Source: Candidatus Magasanikbacteria bacterium RIFOXYC2_FULL_42_28
GTDB taxonomy: Bacteria > Patescibacteria > ABY1 > Magasanikbacterales > GWA2-37-8
Assembly (NCBI GenBank): GCA_001784435.1
Contig: MFQZ01000005.1
Location: 48,312 to 112,311, forward strand
Length of the DNA stretch: 64,000 nucleotides
Reading direction: 5' to 3'
The notes beneath the pieces were generated by a model. That model made no database searches. It had not been told where the DNA came from and saw only the letters and a list, made by a program, of their open reading frames with translations. This document shows positions 50,176 to 58,229 of the stretch, piece by piece; the first letter of the stretch is position 1, and the number at the start of each line of letters is the position of its first letter. A program made the translations under genes and the position numbers.

Positions 50176-51423
50176 TTATATATACTTCTTCCCCTTCAAC
50201 TCCTCCGGCAAATATTCTTGACTTACCGATCCGTCAAAATCCGGGTTATATTTATAATCCTTTCCATAGCCAATATCTTTCATAAATTTCGTGGGCGCGT
50301 TGCGCAAATGAATCGGCACGCCCAAATGCGAGGTGGCTTTGGCATCTTCCGCCGCCTTCATGTAGCCGGCATACAAAGCGTTAGATTTTTTCGCAAGCGC
50401 GCAATAAACTACGGCTTCGGCTAAATGGACATTACACTCTGGTACGCCTAATTTATGGCAAGCATCATAAGCGGCATTAGCAATAAGTAAAGCGCGACTA
50501 TCAGCCACGCCAATATCTTCGGCGGCAAACCGCAAAACCCGGCGCGCGATATACAGCGGATCGGCTCCGCCCTCAAACATGCGCGCGAGCCAATACAGCG
50601 CGGCGTTGGCATCGGAACCACGCATGGATTTGTGAAGCGCGGAAATTAAATTATAAAATTCCTCGCCTTTTTTATCAAAAATTAAGTGGGTTTTTTGCAG
50701 AGCTTCTTTAATATCGGCGGTTGCGATACGAACCACCCCCTCGCCCCCTCCTTGAAAAGGAGGGGTAATATGAACGCTATTCGCCTTTACCGCGAGCTCT
50801 AACCCATTCAACGCCACCCGCGCATCACCACCGGATAAATCCGCCAATAATTCTAACGCGTCCGCGTCAATTTCAATTTTCAAATTTCCCAATCCCCTTT
50901 CTTTGTCATTCAAAGCCCGTTTAATAATTTCAACAATTTCCAACTCGGATAATTTTTTTAAAATAAAAACGCGCGAACGCGACAGCAGTGGCCCGATAAT
51001 CTCAAACGAAGGATTTTCTGTGGTCGCACCGATTAAAATTATTCTGCCTTTTTCTACAAGTGGCAAGAGTGCGTCTTGTTGTGATTTACTCCAACGATGA
51101 ATTTCATCAATAAATAAAATCGTGCGCTTGTGTTCTTTCGTCATCCGCTCTTCGGCCGCAGATACTAATTGACGCAACCGTTCTTTGCCCGACTCCACCG
51201 CCGACAATAATTCAAAATGTGATTTGGTTTTGGTCGCGATAATTTCGGCCAAAGTGGTTTTGCCAACTCCCGGCGGTCCCCAAAAAATTAACGACGAAAT
51301 ATTATCGCCATCAATTAATTTGCGCAATAATTTCCCTTCGCCCACCAAATCTTGTTGCCCAAAAAATGCGTCAAAATTGGTGGGGCGCATTCTATCGGCT
51401 AAAGGGGCTGTAATAATATTCAT
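50176..51423 (-). CDS. rarA: Replication-associated recombination protein RarA (MgsA)
   Basis: An AAA+ clamp-loader-like ATPase acting at stalled forks. LADRMRPTNFDAFFGQQDLVGEGKLL is the family N-terminus, Walker A is GPPGVGKT at 49-56, Walker B is TILFIDEIHRWSKSQQDALLP, sensor 1 is IGATTENPSFE, and the C-terminal tetramerisation region has YKYNPDFDGSVSQEYLPEEL. At 415 residues it has family length. A family-2 repeat encodes VHITPPFQGGGEGVVRIA at about residues 214-230, an in-frame insert. Confidence 0.95.
   Translation of the reverse strand: MNIITAPLADRMRPTNFDAFFGQQDLVGEGKLLRKLIDGDNISSLIFWGPPGVGKTTLAEIIATKTKSHFELLSAVESGKERLRQLVSAAEERMTKEHKRTILFIDEIHRWSKSQQDALLPLVEKGRIILIGATTENPSFEIIGPLLSRSRVFILKKLSELEIVEIIKRALNDKERGLGNLKIEIDADALELLADLSGGDARVALNGLELAVKANSVHITPPFQGGGEGVVRIATADIKEALQKTHLIFDKKGEEFYNLISALHKSMRGSDANAALYWLARMFEGGADPLYIARRVLRFAAEDIGVADSRALLIANAAYDACHKLGVPECNVHLAEAVVYCALAKKSNALYAGYMKAAEDAKATSHLGVPIHLRNAPTKFMKDIGYGKDYKYNPDFDGSVSQEYLPEELKGKKYI
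50737..50775. repeat. Family-2 repeat inside rarA
   Basis: CCACCCCCTCGCCCCCTCCT, then TGAAAAGGAGGGG, is a C-rich/G-rich hairpin translated in frame in rarA as PPFQGGGEGVV. Confidence 0.8.
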
Positions 51424-51528
51424 ATGCTACTATCATAGCCCTCTCGGCAAAAAAAATCAACTACCATTAGATAGTTGATTTTTAGTTGCTCTATTTTTTC
51501 CGGATTAAAATGCGCTATACACTCTCTG

Positions 51529-52470
51529 TTATTTAATTTCGTCAGTGCTATACCCACAATATTTAAATAAGCCGTGTACATCGAAATAGCGGTTGCCGTC
51601 ATTTTTAAAAGGATACCTTACAAAATTATATGTTGAAAACCACTCGTATTGTTTTCCATAGCCACCATTTTTTCTCTGATCTAATTTTGACCTATTTGCC
51701 AACGCATTTACATAAGATTCAAAAGCACCTGAAAATTCTGACACTAATTTACGATATTGAGTGTAGAAAATACGGGCGCGAGCATCTGCTTGATCTGGCG
51801 CGTTAATAAGCGCCTGCAAAGCCGGCGATGTCTCTTCGTCAAATTTCTTGCGTGCTTTTTCTTTAAAAAATACTTTCTTATTGACCTTTTCTCTGGCAAC
51901 ATAAAGATCATTTTCGGCGCGGTTTTTTTTGGCCAACAACTCAGTATGCTCTTTCAGATATTTACAGTCGCTGTCACGTACAGTCAAAAAATACCCGCCG
52001 TCTTCTTGCCAACAATCAGCTAACGCGCGCAATTTTTGGTCAACCAACTCCTTACACTTACTTACTTCTTTCCATTCATGCTCTTTATCTGCCACATCTG
52101 CCTGGTCGCGCAACGCGCCGACAACATCTGGATCTGATTCTGCTGTTTCTATATCATTGACATGAACTTCCAATTCATTTTCTTTATCAATTAAAATTTG
52201 TTGTAAACGCTCAAATTTTTTTCTTAATTCAGCTACATTTGACAAAGAATCTTGTTCGGCATTATTTACCAATGTTTCCGCCTTTTTAACTGCCACCCTC
52301 AACTGTTTAACCACGACATCAATCGCTTTCCCAGCAATTAATACTCCGGCTCTTTTGCCAACTTTTTCATCTAATGCTTGCTTTTTTGTCTGTTGGCCGG
52401 ATTGCAAATCAAGCCCCATACCGCGCAACAACTCTTCGGCTTCAGTTAAAACGCCCCCCCTCGCCCTCAC
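51529..52470 (-). CDS. Hypothetical coiled-coil protein (start probably shifted by a G7 tract)
   Basis: No family is recognised. The protein is charged and helical, with coiled coil at about 55-130 and 175-225, and no signal or membrane segment. The frame is open to a GTG at 52470. Upstream, an ATG at 52507 begins MSIKEGSFKPGTSEGEGG in another frame. Removing one base from the run of seven Cs at 52454-52460 (Gs on the minus strand) joins it smoothly to VLTEAEELLRGMGL. So the true start is probably 52507 and the gene carries a one-base shift. The C-terminus is about 100 bp past the rarA start. Confidence 0.7.
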   Translation of the reverse strand: MRARGGVLTEAEELLRGMGLDLQSGQQTKKQALDEKVGKRAGVLIAGKAIDVVVKQLRVAVKKAETLVNNAEQDSLSNVAELRKKFERLQQILIDKENELEVHVNDIETAESDPDVVGALRDQADVADKEHEWKEVSKCKELVDQKLRALADCWQEDGGYFLTVRDSDCKYLKEHTELLAKKNRAENDLYVAREKVNKKVFFKEKARKKFDEETSPALQALINAPDQADARARIFYTQYRKLVSEFSGAFESYVNALANRSKLDQRKNGGYGKQYEWFSTYNFVRYPFKNDGNRYFDVHGLFKYCGYSTDEIK

Positions 52471-52585
52471 TAGTGCCGGGTTTAAAACTGCCTTCTTTTA
52501 TACTCATATCATTGATATTAATAATAAAATCTCCCTTAATTATATTAACACCAAACCAATAATGGTGTCAATAATAAAAAATCAA

Positions 52586-52936
52586 TTAAGTTTTTTTAAA
52601 CCGCACATTCCACTGCGGTTGATAAGTATTGTGATATTGGTCTTCCACTTCCACCGTCTCCCCTTTCATCATTTTGGTAAGCGCCGCATCGGTTAAGAGT
52701 TCCATATCCGATGCCAAATCAATTTTAAAATCATCCAATTTCGTAAACTCGCCGGAAAAATCCGCCCGCACCGCCACTTCAATGGTTTTTTTGCGCGCGC
52801 GCAGGGATTTTAATTTTTCTTCAATTTCTTTATATTCTTGATTGCCGGTTAAGGCCTCGCGATAGGCGGATTTAATATCTTTTTGCTTTTGTTTAATTTC
52901 TTGGATACGGTTAAAAATTTCTTGGATGCTTTGCAT
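52586..52936 (-). CDS. Hypothetical coiled-coil protein, 116 residues
   Basis: No family is recognised. Residues 1-55 form a basic/acidic coiled coil (IQEIFNRIQEIKQKQKDIKS), followed by a short alpha/beta part with a DFSGEFTKLDDFKID motif and a C-terminal strand (YQPQWNVRFKK). It has about 50 bp of its own upstream gap and lies between two hypothetical genes on the same strand. Confidence 0.7.
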   Translation of the reverse strand: MQSIQEIFNRIQEIKQKQKDIKSAYREALTGNQEYKEIEEKLKSLRARKKTIEVAVRADFSGEFTKLDDFKIDLASDMELLTDAALTKMMKGETVEVEDQYHNTYQPQWNVRFKKT

Positions 52937-53007
52937 AATTATATTCTAGGAATAATGGTAAGATTATATCATACATTTTAAAAACTATCAATTACACTTA
53001 TCAAATC

Positions 53008-53835
53008 CTAACGTCGACGCGTGTCCCCTTCTCGCCGTATTTCTTGTTCACGGGTAAACTTGTCAAAAAATGGCCTTATTTCTGCCAACAATGCCGGCAA
53101 TTCAGAAAATTCAACGCGGCTACCGTCTAATTTTTCTTTAATCGCGTCAATAACCGCTTCAGATAATTTATGACTACCGACAGATTGATATATTTTGGTT
53201 TCACGAGCATTAAGTGGTAAAAAACCATTGTCTAAATCTAATTTTTCACCCTGTTGCGTTATTGGCGAATTAATAATACTACAACACTGACACTCGCGGA
53301 TAAGCATCACAATAGCCAAACGCATTAAATTTTCCGAAATCGGGCGTTTGCCATTTCCTAAATTATTCGACCGCCGTTCTTCTTTTGCCACCACTGTTTT
53401 ATTTATTTCTCCAATTGGACCGCGCGCGTCTTTTTTATCGGTGGGATATAAATCCATCACACCCACCAATTTACCTTTTTTACGAGCAACCAAAATAAAT
53501 CCATCTACGCTCAACTCGGAAATTTCAGACGGCTCAATATGTGGAACTGCGGTTTTACGACCGTGGTTACGCCGACTGGAACCATTACCATCTTGGGAAA
53601 ACAAAAAGAATGCTTCTTCTAATAAAGGTACCTGCGGTTTTATTTCTGTTTTTTCCGATAAAATTTCTTCCCACCCTTTTGGCGCCGAACTTATGTCATC
53701 CATGCCCTTGGCCATTTTCCGGCCGGTGGCTGTATTAACAAAAATTCGGTATGAATGCTCGCGCAAAATATCAGCTGCTTTATGGGCTTCGTAAACAATC
53801 CCATCAATTTCAAATGTTAAATCAGTCGTAGACAT
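53008..53835 (-). CDS. Hypothetical protein, 275 residues, with possible GNAT-like core
   Basis: No secure family. The N-terminal part has TFEIDGIVYEAHKAADILREH. A middle segment (VDGFILVARKKGKLVGVMDLYP, then SENLMRLAIVMLIRECQCCSII) has the order of strand-helix elements of an acetyltransferase, but the acetyl-CoA motif is not clear. The frame is open to 53865; the start at 53835 (MSTTDLTFEID) is preferred. The preceding gene's likely original end (53846) is only 10 bp upstream, as in an operon. Confidence 0.65.
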   Translation of the reverse strand: MSTTDLTFEIDGIVYEAHKAADILREHSYRIFVNTATGRKMAKGMDDISSAPKGWEEILSEKTEIKPQVPLLEEAFFLFSQDGNGSSRRNHGRKTAVPHIEPSEISELSVDGFILVARKKGKLVGVMDLYPTDKKDARGPIGEINKTVVAKEERRSNNLGNGKRPISENLMRLAIVMLIRECQCCSIINSPITQQGEKLDLDNGFLPLNARETKIYQSVGSHKLSEAVIDAIKEKLDGSRVEFSELPALLAEIRPFFDKFTREQEIRREGDTRRR

Positions 53836-53845
53836 AGTCAAGCAA

Positions 53846-54037
53846 TTAAATCGCCCCGACACCACCTAAACCCGCCCCCGCGCCAGCTGAACCACTACCC
53901 GTAGCCCCACCACCACTACCGGTAGTGGTACACCAGTTGGCACCGCCGTGCTGGAAACCGACGGTACCGGTCGACGCGGTAAAGAAGAAGAGACCGACAT
54001 TGTGGTCGGCCTCTCTGGTAATGCTCCGGTTAAATTT
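53846..54037 (-). pseudogene. Displaced C-terminal part of the DUF5667 gene in shifted frames
   Basis: Past the DUF5667 stop at 54038 (TAG), the same frame stays open to 53846 and reads like protein: TREADHNVGLFFFTASTG, then FQHGGANWC, then a Gly/Ser/Ala-rich tail ending GLGGVGAI. Just before the stop, the better coding frame is a different one (VPTTTSATVGTPALVRNLTG), entered by a one-base shift in a run of eight Ts at 54085-54092 and left near an AGAGAG at about 54010-54016. So the gene was probably longer, with a Gly-rich C-terminal domain. Real decay or an assembly error cannot be told apart here. Confidence 0.6.
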
Positions 54038-55153
54038 CTAACTAAAGCTGGGGTTCCGACGGTAGCGGAGGTGGTGGTAGGTACTTTTTTTTGATTCTTC
54101 AATATCTTCGCGTTTGACGGAAGCGCGCTCGCGCGCATCTTCGCGACGTTCTTGCGCTTTTTCGATTACTTTCTTTTCCACTTGTAAAATTTTACGCGCT
54201 GTTCCGGTGGCAACTTCGCCGACTTTGACCGCTTCTTTTAAATCTTCACGGCTGTCTTTAAAATCCACCCGAATCCCCTCCATTTCGGTTTTGCGTTCTG
54301 CTTGTAATTTTTCTAATTCTTGTCGGGCGGCTTCTTTGGTCGCTTCGTCACCATCCTTGACGCCGTCCAAAATCTCTTTACGCTCAAGACGGAATTGTTT
54401 AACACTTTCGGCCGTGGCTTCTACGCGAATTTTTACCGCTTCCAAATGTTCTTTTACTTCCGGCGGTAAATTTTCATTATTGATAGCATTTAACAAACGC
54501 CCACCCGCTTCCAAGCCCTTTTCACGTAATTCATCTAATTTTTCGCGCGCTTCCGGTAATTTTTCTTCCAACCGTTCCATTACTTTTTCTCGGCGCAATT
54601 CGTGCGTGGCTAAATTTTTCATTAAACGCGTGGCGCGCTCATCGGTTTTATTGGCAAATTTTTCTTTTAATTCCGCCACCTTGGCCATCTGCTCTTGGGC
54701 TTTTTCCAACATTTGCGTGGCTTTGGCTTTTACTTTTTCGTCCGTGGCATTATTGGCGATATACTCTGCCAATTTTTCACGTTCAACGGCAAACACCAAC
54801 CGCTTCTCGGCTTTTTTGACCGGATCAAAAGTCAGGGCGACCGAAACATTTTCCCGCACTCCGCGCCACCACAAACCAAAAGCACTTGGCACTTTGGTCG
54901 GTTCGGCCACGGTAACACCTTCCAATTCCGGTTCGGCGTAGTCATCAGCCACAGTAACTTCGGCCGTAGCAGTCGCTTCGGCGACCGCTTCCACGGATGT
55001 CAAAACCGGTTCCGAGGTGGTAAGTGGTTCGGCAGTAACAGTTACTTCCGCGCCAGTATCAGTAGTGACGGTTACTTCGGCTTCTTGCGCCAACGCGGGC
55101 GTGGCGAGTAATCCCAAGGCCAAAAGGCCAACGGCGAAAATGTATTTACGCAT
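54038..55153 (-). CDS. Secreted DUF5667-type helical protein
   Basis: Starts MRKYIFAVGLLALGLLATPA with a clean signal peptide, cleaved after ALA (about residue 22). A Thr/Val/Glu-rich linker follows (about 23-95). The DUF5667 helical domain spans about 95-330, starting VALTFDPVKKAEKRLVFA and rich in Glu, Lys, Ala and Leu. The frame is open to 55231, but the ATG at 55153 gives the signal peptide. The current C-terminus (STYHHLRYRRNPSFS) is probably a frameshift product. Such proteins are frequent in CPR genomes; function is unknown. Confidence 0.8.
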   Translation of the reverse strand: MRKYIFAVGLLALGLLATPALAQEAEVTVTTDTGAEVTVTAEPLTTSEPVLTSVEAVAEATATAEVTVADDYAEPELEGVTVAEPTKVPSAFGLWWRGVRENVSVALTFDPVKKAEKRLVFAVEREKLAEYIANNATDEKVKAKATQMLEKAQEQMAKVAELKEKFANKTDERATRLMKNLATHELRREKVMERLEEKLPEAREKLDELREKGLEAGGRLLNAINNENLPPEVKEHLEAVKIRVEATAESVKQFRLERKEILDGVKDGDEATKEAARQELEKLQAERKTEMEGIRVDFKDSREDLKEAVKVGEVATGTARKILQVEKKVIEKAQERREDARERASVKREDIEESKKSTYHHLRYRRNPSFS

Positions 55154-55167
55154 ATGTTTAAATATTA

Positions 55168-55216
55168 TTTCCCGTTTTTTGTCATCCCGATGAAAATCGG
55201 GATCTCTGTCGGGAAT
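55168..55216. repeat. Family-1 repeat fragment
   Basis: TTGTCATCCCGATGAAAATC, then GGGATCTCTGTCGGG. It lies upstream of the DUF5667 gene, in its leader. Confidence 0.7.
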
Positions 55217-55294
55217 TATTAAAAATAACAACTATTTATAGTATAGCACAAAAACGCAAAATCATGCAATAGAAATATGGCGATGTCTGTGGCC

Positions 55295-55335
55295 TGTGGA
55301 TATTTATCTTGACATATATATATATATAGTAAAAT
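55295..55335 (+). promoter_or_regulatory. Promoter of the GC-rich gene with TGTGGATAT box
   Basis: TGTGGATAT at 55295-55303 (one change from the DnaA-box sequence), a 5-bp gap, TTGACA at 55309-55314, then a (TA)n run and TAAAAT at 55330-55335. The spacer is 15 bp, or 16 bp to AAAATT; this is short. A start near 55342 would give a leader of about 145 nt. Confidence 0.6.
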
Positions 55336-55367
55336 TACCCGTTAATTGTTTGTTCTTTAAATCAATG

Positions 55368-55480
55368 GTTGTAAGGGGAAATAATTGCCTAAAATGGGCC
55401 ACTATTCCCCCTTACAACCTACAACAAACGAGCAACACTGAATAGGGGCGCACCGAATGGTGCGGGTGTTGTTTGGAGAA
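55368..55480 (+). promoter_or_regulatory. Structured leader of the GC-rich gene with two hairpins
   Basis: Hairpin 1: GGTTGTAAGGGG at 55368-55379 pairs with CCCCCTTACAACC near 55409-55421. Hairpin 2: CAACAC (55433-55438) with GTGTTG (55466-55471), with a nested CGCACC-GAAT-GGTGCG, just before the ribosome binding site GGAGAA (55475-55480). It could regulate translation of the downstream gene. No known riboswitch is recognised. Confidence 0.6.
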
Positions 55481-55486
55481 ACGCAG

Positions 55487-56149
55487 ATGAGCCAGTTCAT
55501 TCTTGGTGAGAAGGATCAGGCGAAGGGTATCCTCGGTGTGCCCTACGGCTTCATCTTCGTGGAGGGGTTCGCGCCCATCCACGTTCCGACGATGGAGCAC
55601 GGGCGCGCCCTTCTCAAGGAGGCCGTGGAGAAGGGCGTCATCGACGGCGACGACGCCGCGGGCATCGATGCCCAGATGCACGGCGCGAACCTGTTCGAGA
55701 CCTGGAAGGATGTGGCATTGCACGTCGCGACCTTCACGCCCCCGAAGGACTTCGTCAGCTCGTACGTCTTCGAGGTCTGCACGAAGAATGGCTGCACCGT
55801 GCCTATCCCCCACGGTCGAGTGAAGCGCGACATCGGCGACGGCCAGAAGAAGACCGTGTGCGCTGTGACCACCCTCACGGAGGCATTCGAAGAGGTCGGC
55901 AAGATGGGCGACGCGATCCACGCCATCGACGCCGCCGTGGTGCTGGCGCAGATCGCCGCCACCAACATCCCTGCCGACGCCGAGACTCGCAAACAGATGT
56001 TCGCCGATCTGCCCGAGGACGTGCGCAAGCAGACGGAGCGGGCCGCGATCCACGAGCTGATGGAAAGCCTCATTGGATCCATGCCGCGCGAGCTCGCTGA
56101 GTTCCTCGGCCACCGTTCCGGTGCCACCCCCGGCGACGACCAGGACTAG
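55487..56149 (+). CDS. Hypothetical GC-rich gene, 220 residues
   Basis: No family is recognised. The gene differs from all neighbours: almost every codon ends in G or C (runs of GTC, GGC, ATC, CTC, AAG and GAG), about 60% GC or more against roughly 40% around it. The protein starts MSQFILGEKDQAKGILGVPY and ends SGATPGDDQD. It is soluble, with a Cys pair (EVCTKNGCTVPIPHG, about 115) and a helical C-terminal half. The ATG at 55487 has a perfect Shine-Dalgarno (GGAGAA, 6 nt away). Promoter, structured leader and downstream hairpins make it a self-contained, probably transferred or highly tuned unit. Confidence 0.75.
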   Translation: MSQFILGEKDQAKGILGVPYGFIFVEGFAPIHVPTMEHGRALLKEAVEKGVIDGDDAAGIDAQMHGANLFETWKDVALHVATFTPPKDFVSSYVFEVCTKNGCTVPIPHGRVKRDIGDGQKKTVCAVTTLTEAFEEVGKMGDAIHAIDAAVVLAQIAATNIPADAETRKQMFADLPEDVRKQTERAAIHELMESLIGSMPRELAEFLGHRSGATPGDDQD

Positions 56150-56182
56150 ACCCCACCATGCCTCTCCCACCAAACCGGACCC

Positions 56183-56276
56183 GAGGCAGTCCCGGGTCCA
56201 GACATCACGCTCCAGACCCACCAATTCTTTAGTACACCGATGAGGCGTAATAAAGAGTTCCAAATCTGGAGTGTGA
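56183..56276 (+). other. Structured 3' region of the GC-rich gene
   Basis: A GGACCCG/CGGGTCC hairpin near 56183-56203, and CACGCTCCAGA (56207-56217) pairing with TCTGGAGTGTG (56266-56276), with one G-U. The sequences are unlike the neighbours and form the tail of the GC-rich unit, before the terminator at 56285. Confidence 0.5.
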
Positions 56277-56282
56277 ATAAAT

Positions 56283-56326
56283 TTAAAAAATATCATGATT
56301 TAAATCATGATATTTTTTTATTTTTT
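56283..56326. terminator. Bidirectional palindromic terminator
   Basis: AAAAAATATCATGATTT/AAATCATGATATTTTTTT is a perfect palindrome with T-runs on both sides. It separates the GC-rich gene (+) from the DUF4349 gene (-). Confidence 0.9.
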
Positions 56327-56334
56327 CCAATCCC

Positions 56335-57504
56335 CTACGGCAAAACAAAATCATCTTGTTTACGAGCGCGCAGAAGATACGCCACCAGCACCACGAGCAA
56401 ACCAATTGATACATACCGCACTGACACATACAAATCAATCATTTCAATCACACTCACAAAACGCAAAGACACTGACCCGCTCACCGTTTCCACATCATCC
56501 AATATCGCCTGATCGCGCTCTGCCAAATTAGTCAATTGCGATTTAATACTGCTGATACTACTGTCATAATATCCCAAATTTTTCTGGTACAGATTATTTT
56601 CGTTCGCGATATTTTGTTTTAACAAATTTTTGGAATAATTGAGATTCGCGATCTTTTTAGCGATATCAGCCAAACGGGCGGTGTCGGTCGTCACTTCTTG
56701 ATTTAACACATTGATACTCACGGTTAGGGTATTAATTTGTTTATTCCAAGACGCGATTTTACTGTCGTGATCTTTGATAAGCGCGTCTCTTTTTTCTTCG
56801 TAATCATTTAATTGGGTTTGGGTGCTGTCGGTTTGTTTTTCAACCGACTGTTTTCGCGACAATAAATTTCTGGCGCTAGTGGATTCATCCAAAAACCGCT
56901 CGGACACAATCCCCTTTAATTCATTTTGAAATGATTCCAAAGCTGACTTGGGCATGACAAAAGAAATATTGCCATATTTGGAGTTGAGCGATGAACTGTC
57001 AATTCGGCCGCCATATCCCCTAACCATAGTTTGAATTTGTCCGCCCAGTTGTTGCACTTTGCGGGTTTTGATTTTGGCCTGATAACCGGTTTTCAAAAAT
57101 TCGCGCGTGTCAGTTATCGGAGTGGAATTGGTAAAATCTATTCTGTCCGTGAATTTGTAGAGCGCGCTGGTTTGTTCTTCGCCCAGACCGGTGGTGGCGG
57201 CATAGCCAAGACCTAAATCGCCCATGTTGGTATCATAATAAGATTCCGGATAACTGGTAACCGCCGTAAATTTTTGATTAACATAGGGAGACACGATCAG
57301 AAAAATTGCGTATAAACCGGCGACCGAGGCGAGCGATAATCTGACGAAAGTAAAACGGCGCGGAGCAACCGTGGGTGCGTAACCCGGCTTAAGGGTGCTA
57401 ATGACTTTTTCTTTGAACGTATCATTATTAACCGGTAATTGTTGTTTGCTTTGTCCCCATTTTGCTAAAAGATTTGATAATTGTCGGAAATTATATTTTG
57501 GCAT
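56335..57504 (-). CDS. DUF4349 membrane protein (possible anti-sigma partner)
   Basis: A 389-residue protein with an N-terminal cytoplasmic part (about 1-50), a first membrane helix (about 51-72), an extracytoplasmic DUF4349 region (about 130-250: REFLKTGYQAKIKTRKVQQL, then MVRGYGGRIDSSSLNSKYGN), a coiled coil and a last helix (about 360-380). The ECF sigma gene ends 5 bp upstream, so this is a sigma-membrane-partner pair: the N-terminal tail could hold the sigma factor. The domain is known from CPR and other bacteria; the regulatory role is inferred from context. Confidence 0.85.
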   Translation of the reverse strand: MPKYNFRQLSNLLAKWGQSKQQLPVNNDTFKEKVISTLKPGYAPTVAPRRFTFVRLSLASVAGLYAIFLIVSPYVNQKFTAVTSYPESYYDTNMGDLGLGYAATTGLGEEQTSALYKFTDRIDFTNSTPITDTREFLKTGYQAKIKTRKVQQLGGQIQTMVRGYGGRIDSSSLNSKYGNISFVMPKSALESFQNELKGIVSERFLDESTSARNLLSRKQSVEKQTDSTQTQLNDYEEKRDALIKDHDSKIASWNKQINTLTVSINVLNQEVTTDTARLADIAKKIANLNYSKNLLKQNIANENNLYQKNLGYYDSSISSIKSQLTNLAERDQAILDDVETVSGSVSLRFVSVIEMIDLYVSVRYVSIGLLVVLVAYLLRARKQDDFVLP

Positions 57505-57509
57505 ATTTT

Positions 57510-58034
57510 TTAGTTAGCTAAATTAACGCGTGCTCGTCCCAGAGTTCGGTGAATGCGCACGCGCGCCGTAATGGCGGAAATATTTAAAATTTTGGCAATT
57601 TCTTTAAAAGAAAATCCGGAAATATAGCGCAGGCGCAATAATTCTTGTTCGTCTTCGGATAGTCGCCTTAACACACTTTCCAAATAAAGTTTTTCAGTAA
57701 TATCTTCGCGCGTATTGTCACGCAGATTATCGGCAAGATTTTCCGTAATGGGCTCGTCAAATTTTTGCGCCCGCCAATGTTGGCGACATTCGTTTTTGGC
57801 AATGGCGAAAAGCCAAGCGCTAAATCTAACCCCTTGGGGCTTAAATTTAGAAATTGAGCCAGTCGCTTTCAGCCAAGTATTCTGCAAAATATCTTCGGCC
57901 AGATGTGAATCGCGCAAGGTATTGATCAAATACCCATATAATTTGGGAGTAATTACGTCCCAAAGCGACCCTAAGGCGGCTCGATTGCCGTTTTGGGCTT
58001 GAGCTACCAAGGATAGTTCTTGTTCTATGGTCAT
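57510..58034 (-). CDS. ECF-type RNA polymerase sigma factor
   Basis: A 174-residue sigma70-family protein. Region 2 is SLWDVITPKLYGYLINTLRD, then AEDILQNTWLKATGSI and FSAWLFAIAKNECRQHWR. Region 4 is RLSEDEQELLRLRYISGFSF, then KEIAKILNISAITARVRIHRTLGRAR (helix-turn-helix). The frame is open to 58070, but MTIEQELSLVAQAQNG at 58034 is the more natural start. It lies 5 bp upstream of the DUF4349 gene, a typical ECF plus membrane-partner pair responding to envelope signals. Confidence 0.92.
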   Translation of the reverse strand: MTIEQELSLVAQAQNGNRAALGSLWDVITPKLYGYLINTLRDSHLAEDILQNTWLKATGSISKFKPQGVRFSAWLFAIAKNECRQHWRAQKFDEPITENLADNLRDNTREDITEKLYLESVLRRLSEDEQELLRLRYISGFSFKEIAKILNISAITARVRIHRTLGRARVNLAN

Positions 58035-58141
58035 AAAAATTAAATTAATGCTATATAGCCAGTATAACAAGTATAATGCGCGGGGGCAATGGAATGTTAC
58101 AGTACGTTATGCCCGTACACATGTATGGACATGGTAATTAC

Positions 58142-58170
58142 TTGACTGAAAAATCGTTATAATCTAAAAT
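58142..58170 (+). promoter_or_regulatory. Promoter of the 241-residue hypothetical gene
   Basis: TTGACT at 58142-58147, 17 bp, TAAAAT at 58165-58170. Confidence 0.6.
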
Positions 58171-58229
58171 ATAGACAACGGAAAAATAGAATTAATCTAA
58201 ATTGAAAGAATAATAATTACATTTTTTAT

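Noticed and set aside
55412..56296. Long minus-strand frames opposite the GC-rich gene
   Set aside because: High GC removes stop codons on both strands. The plus-strand frame has the promoter, ribosome binding site and sensible codon pattern; the minus frames do not.
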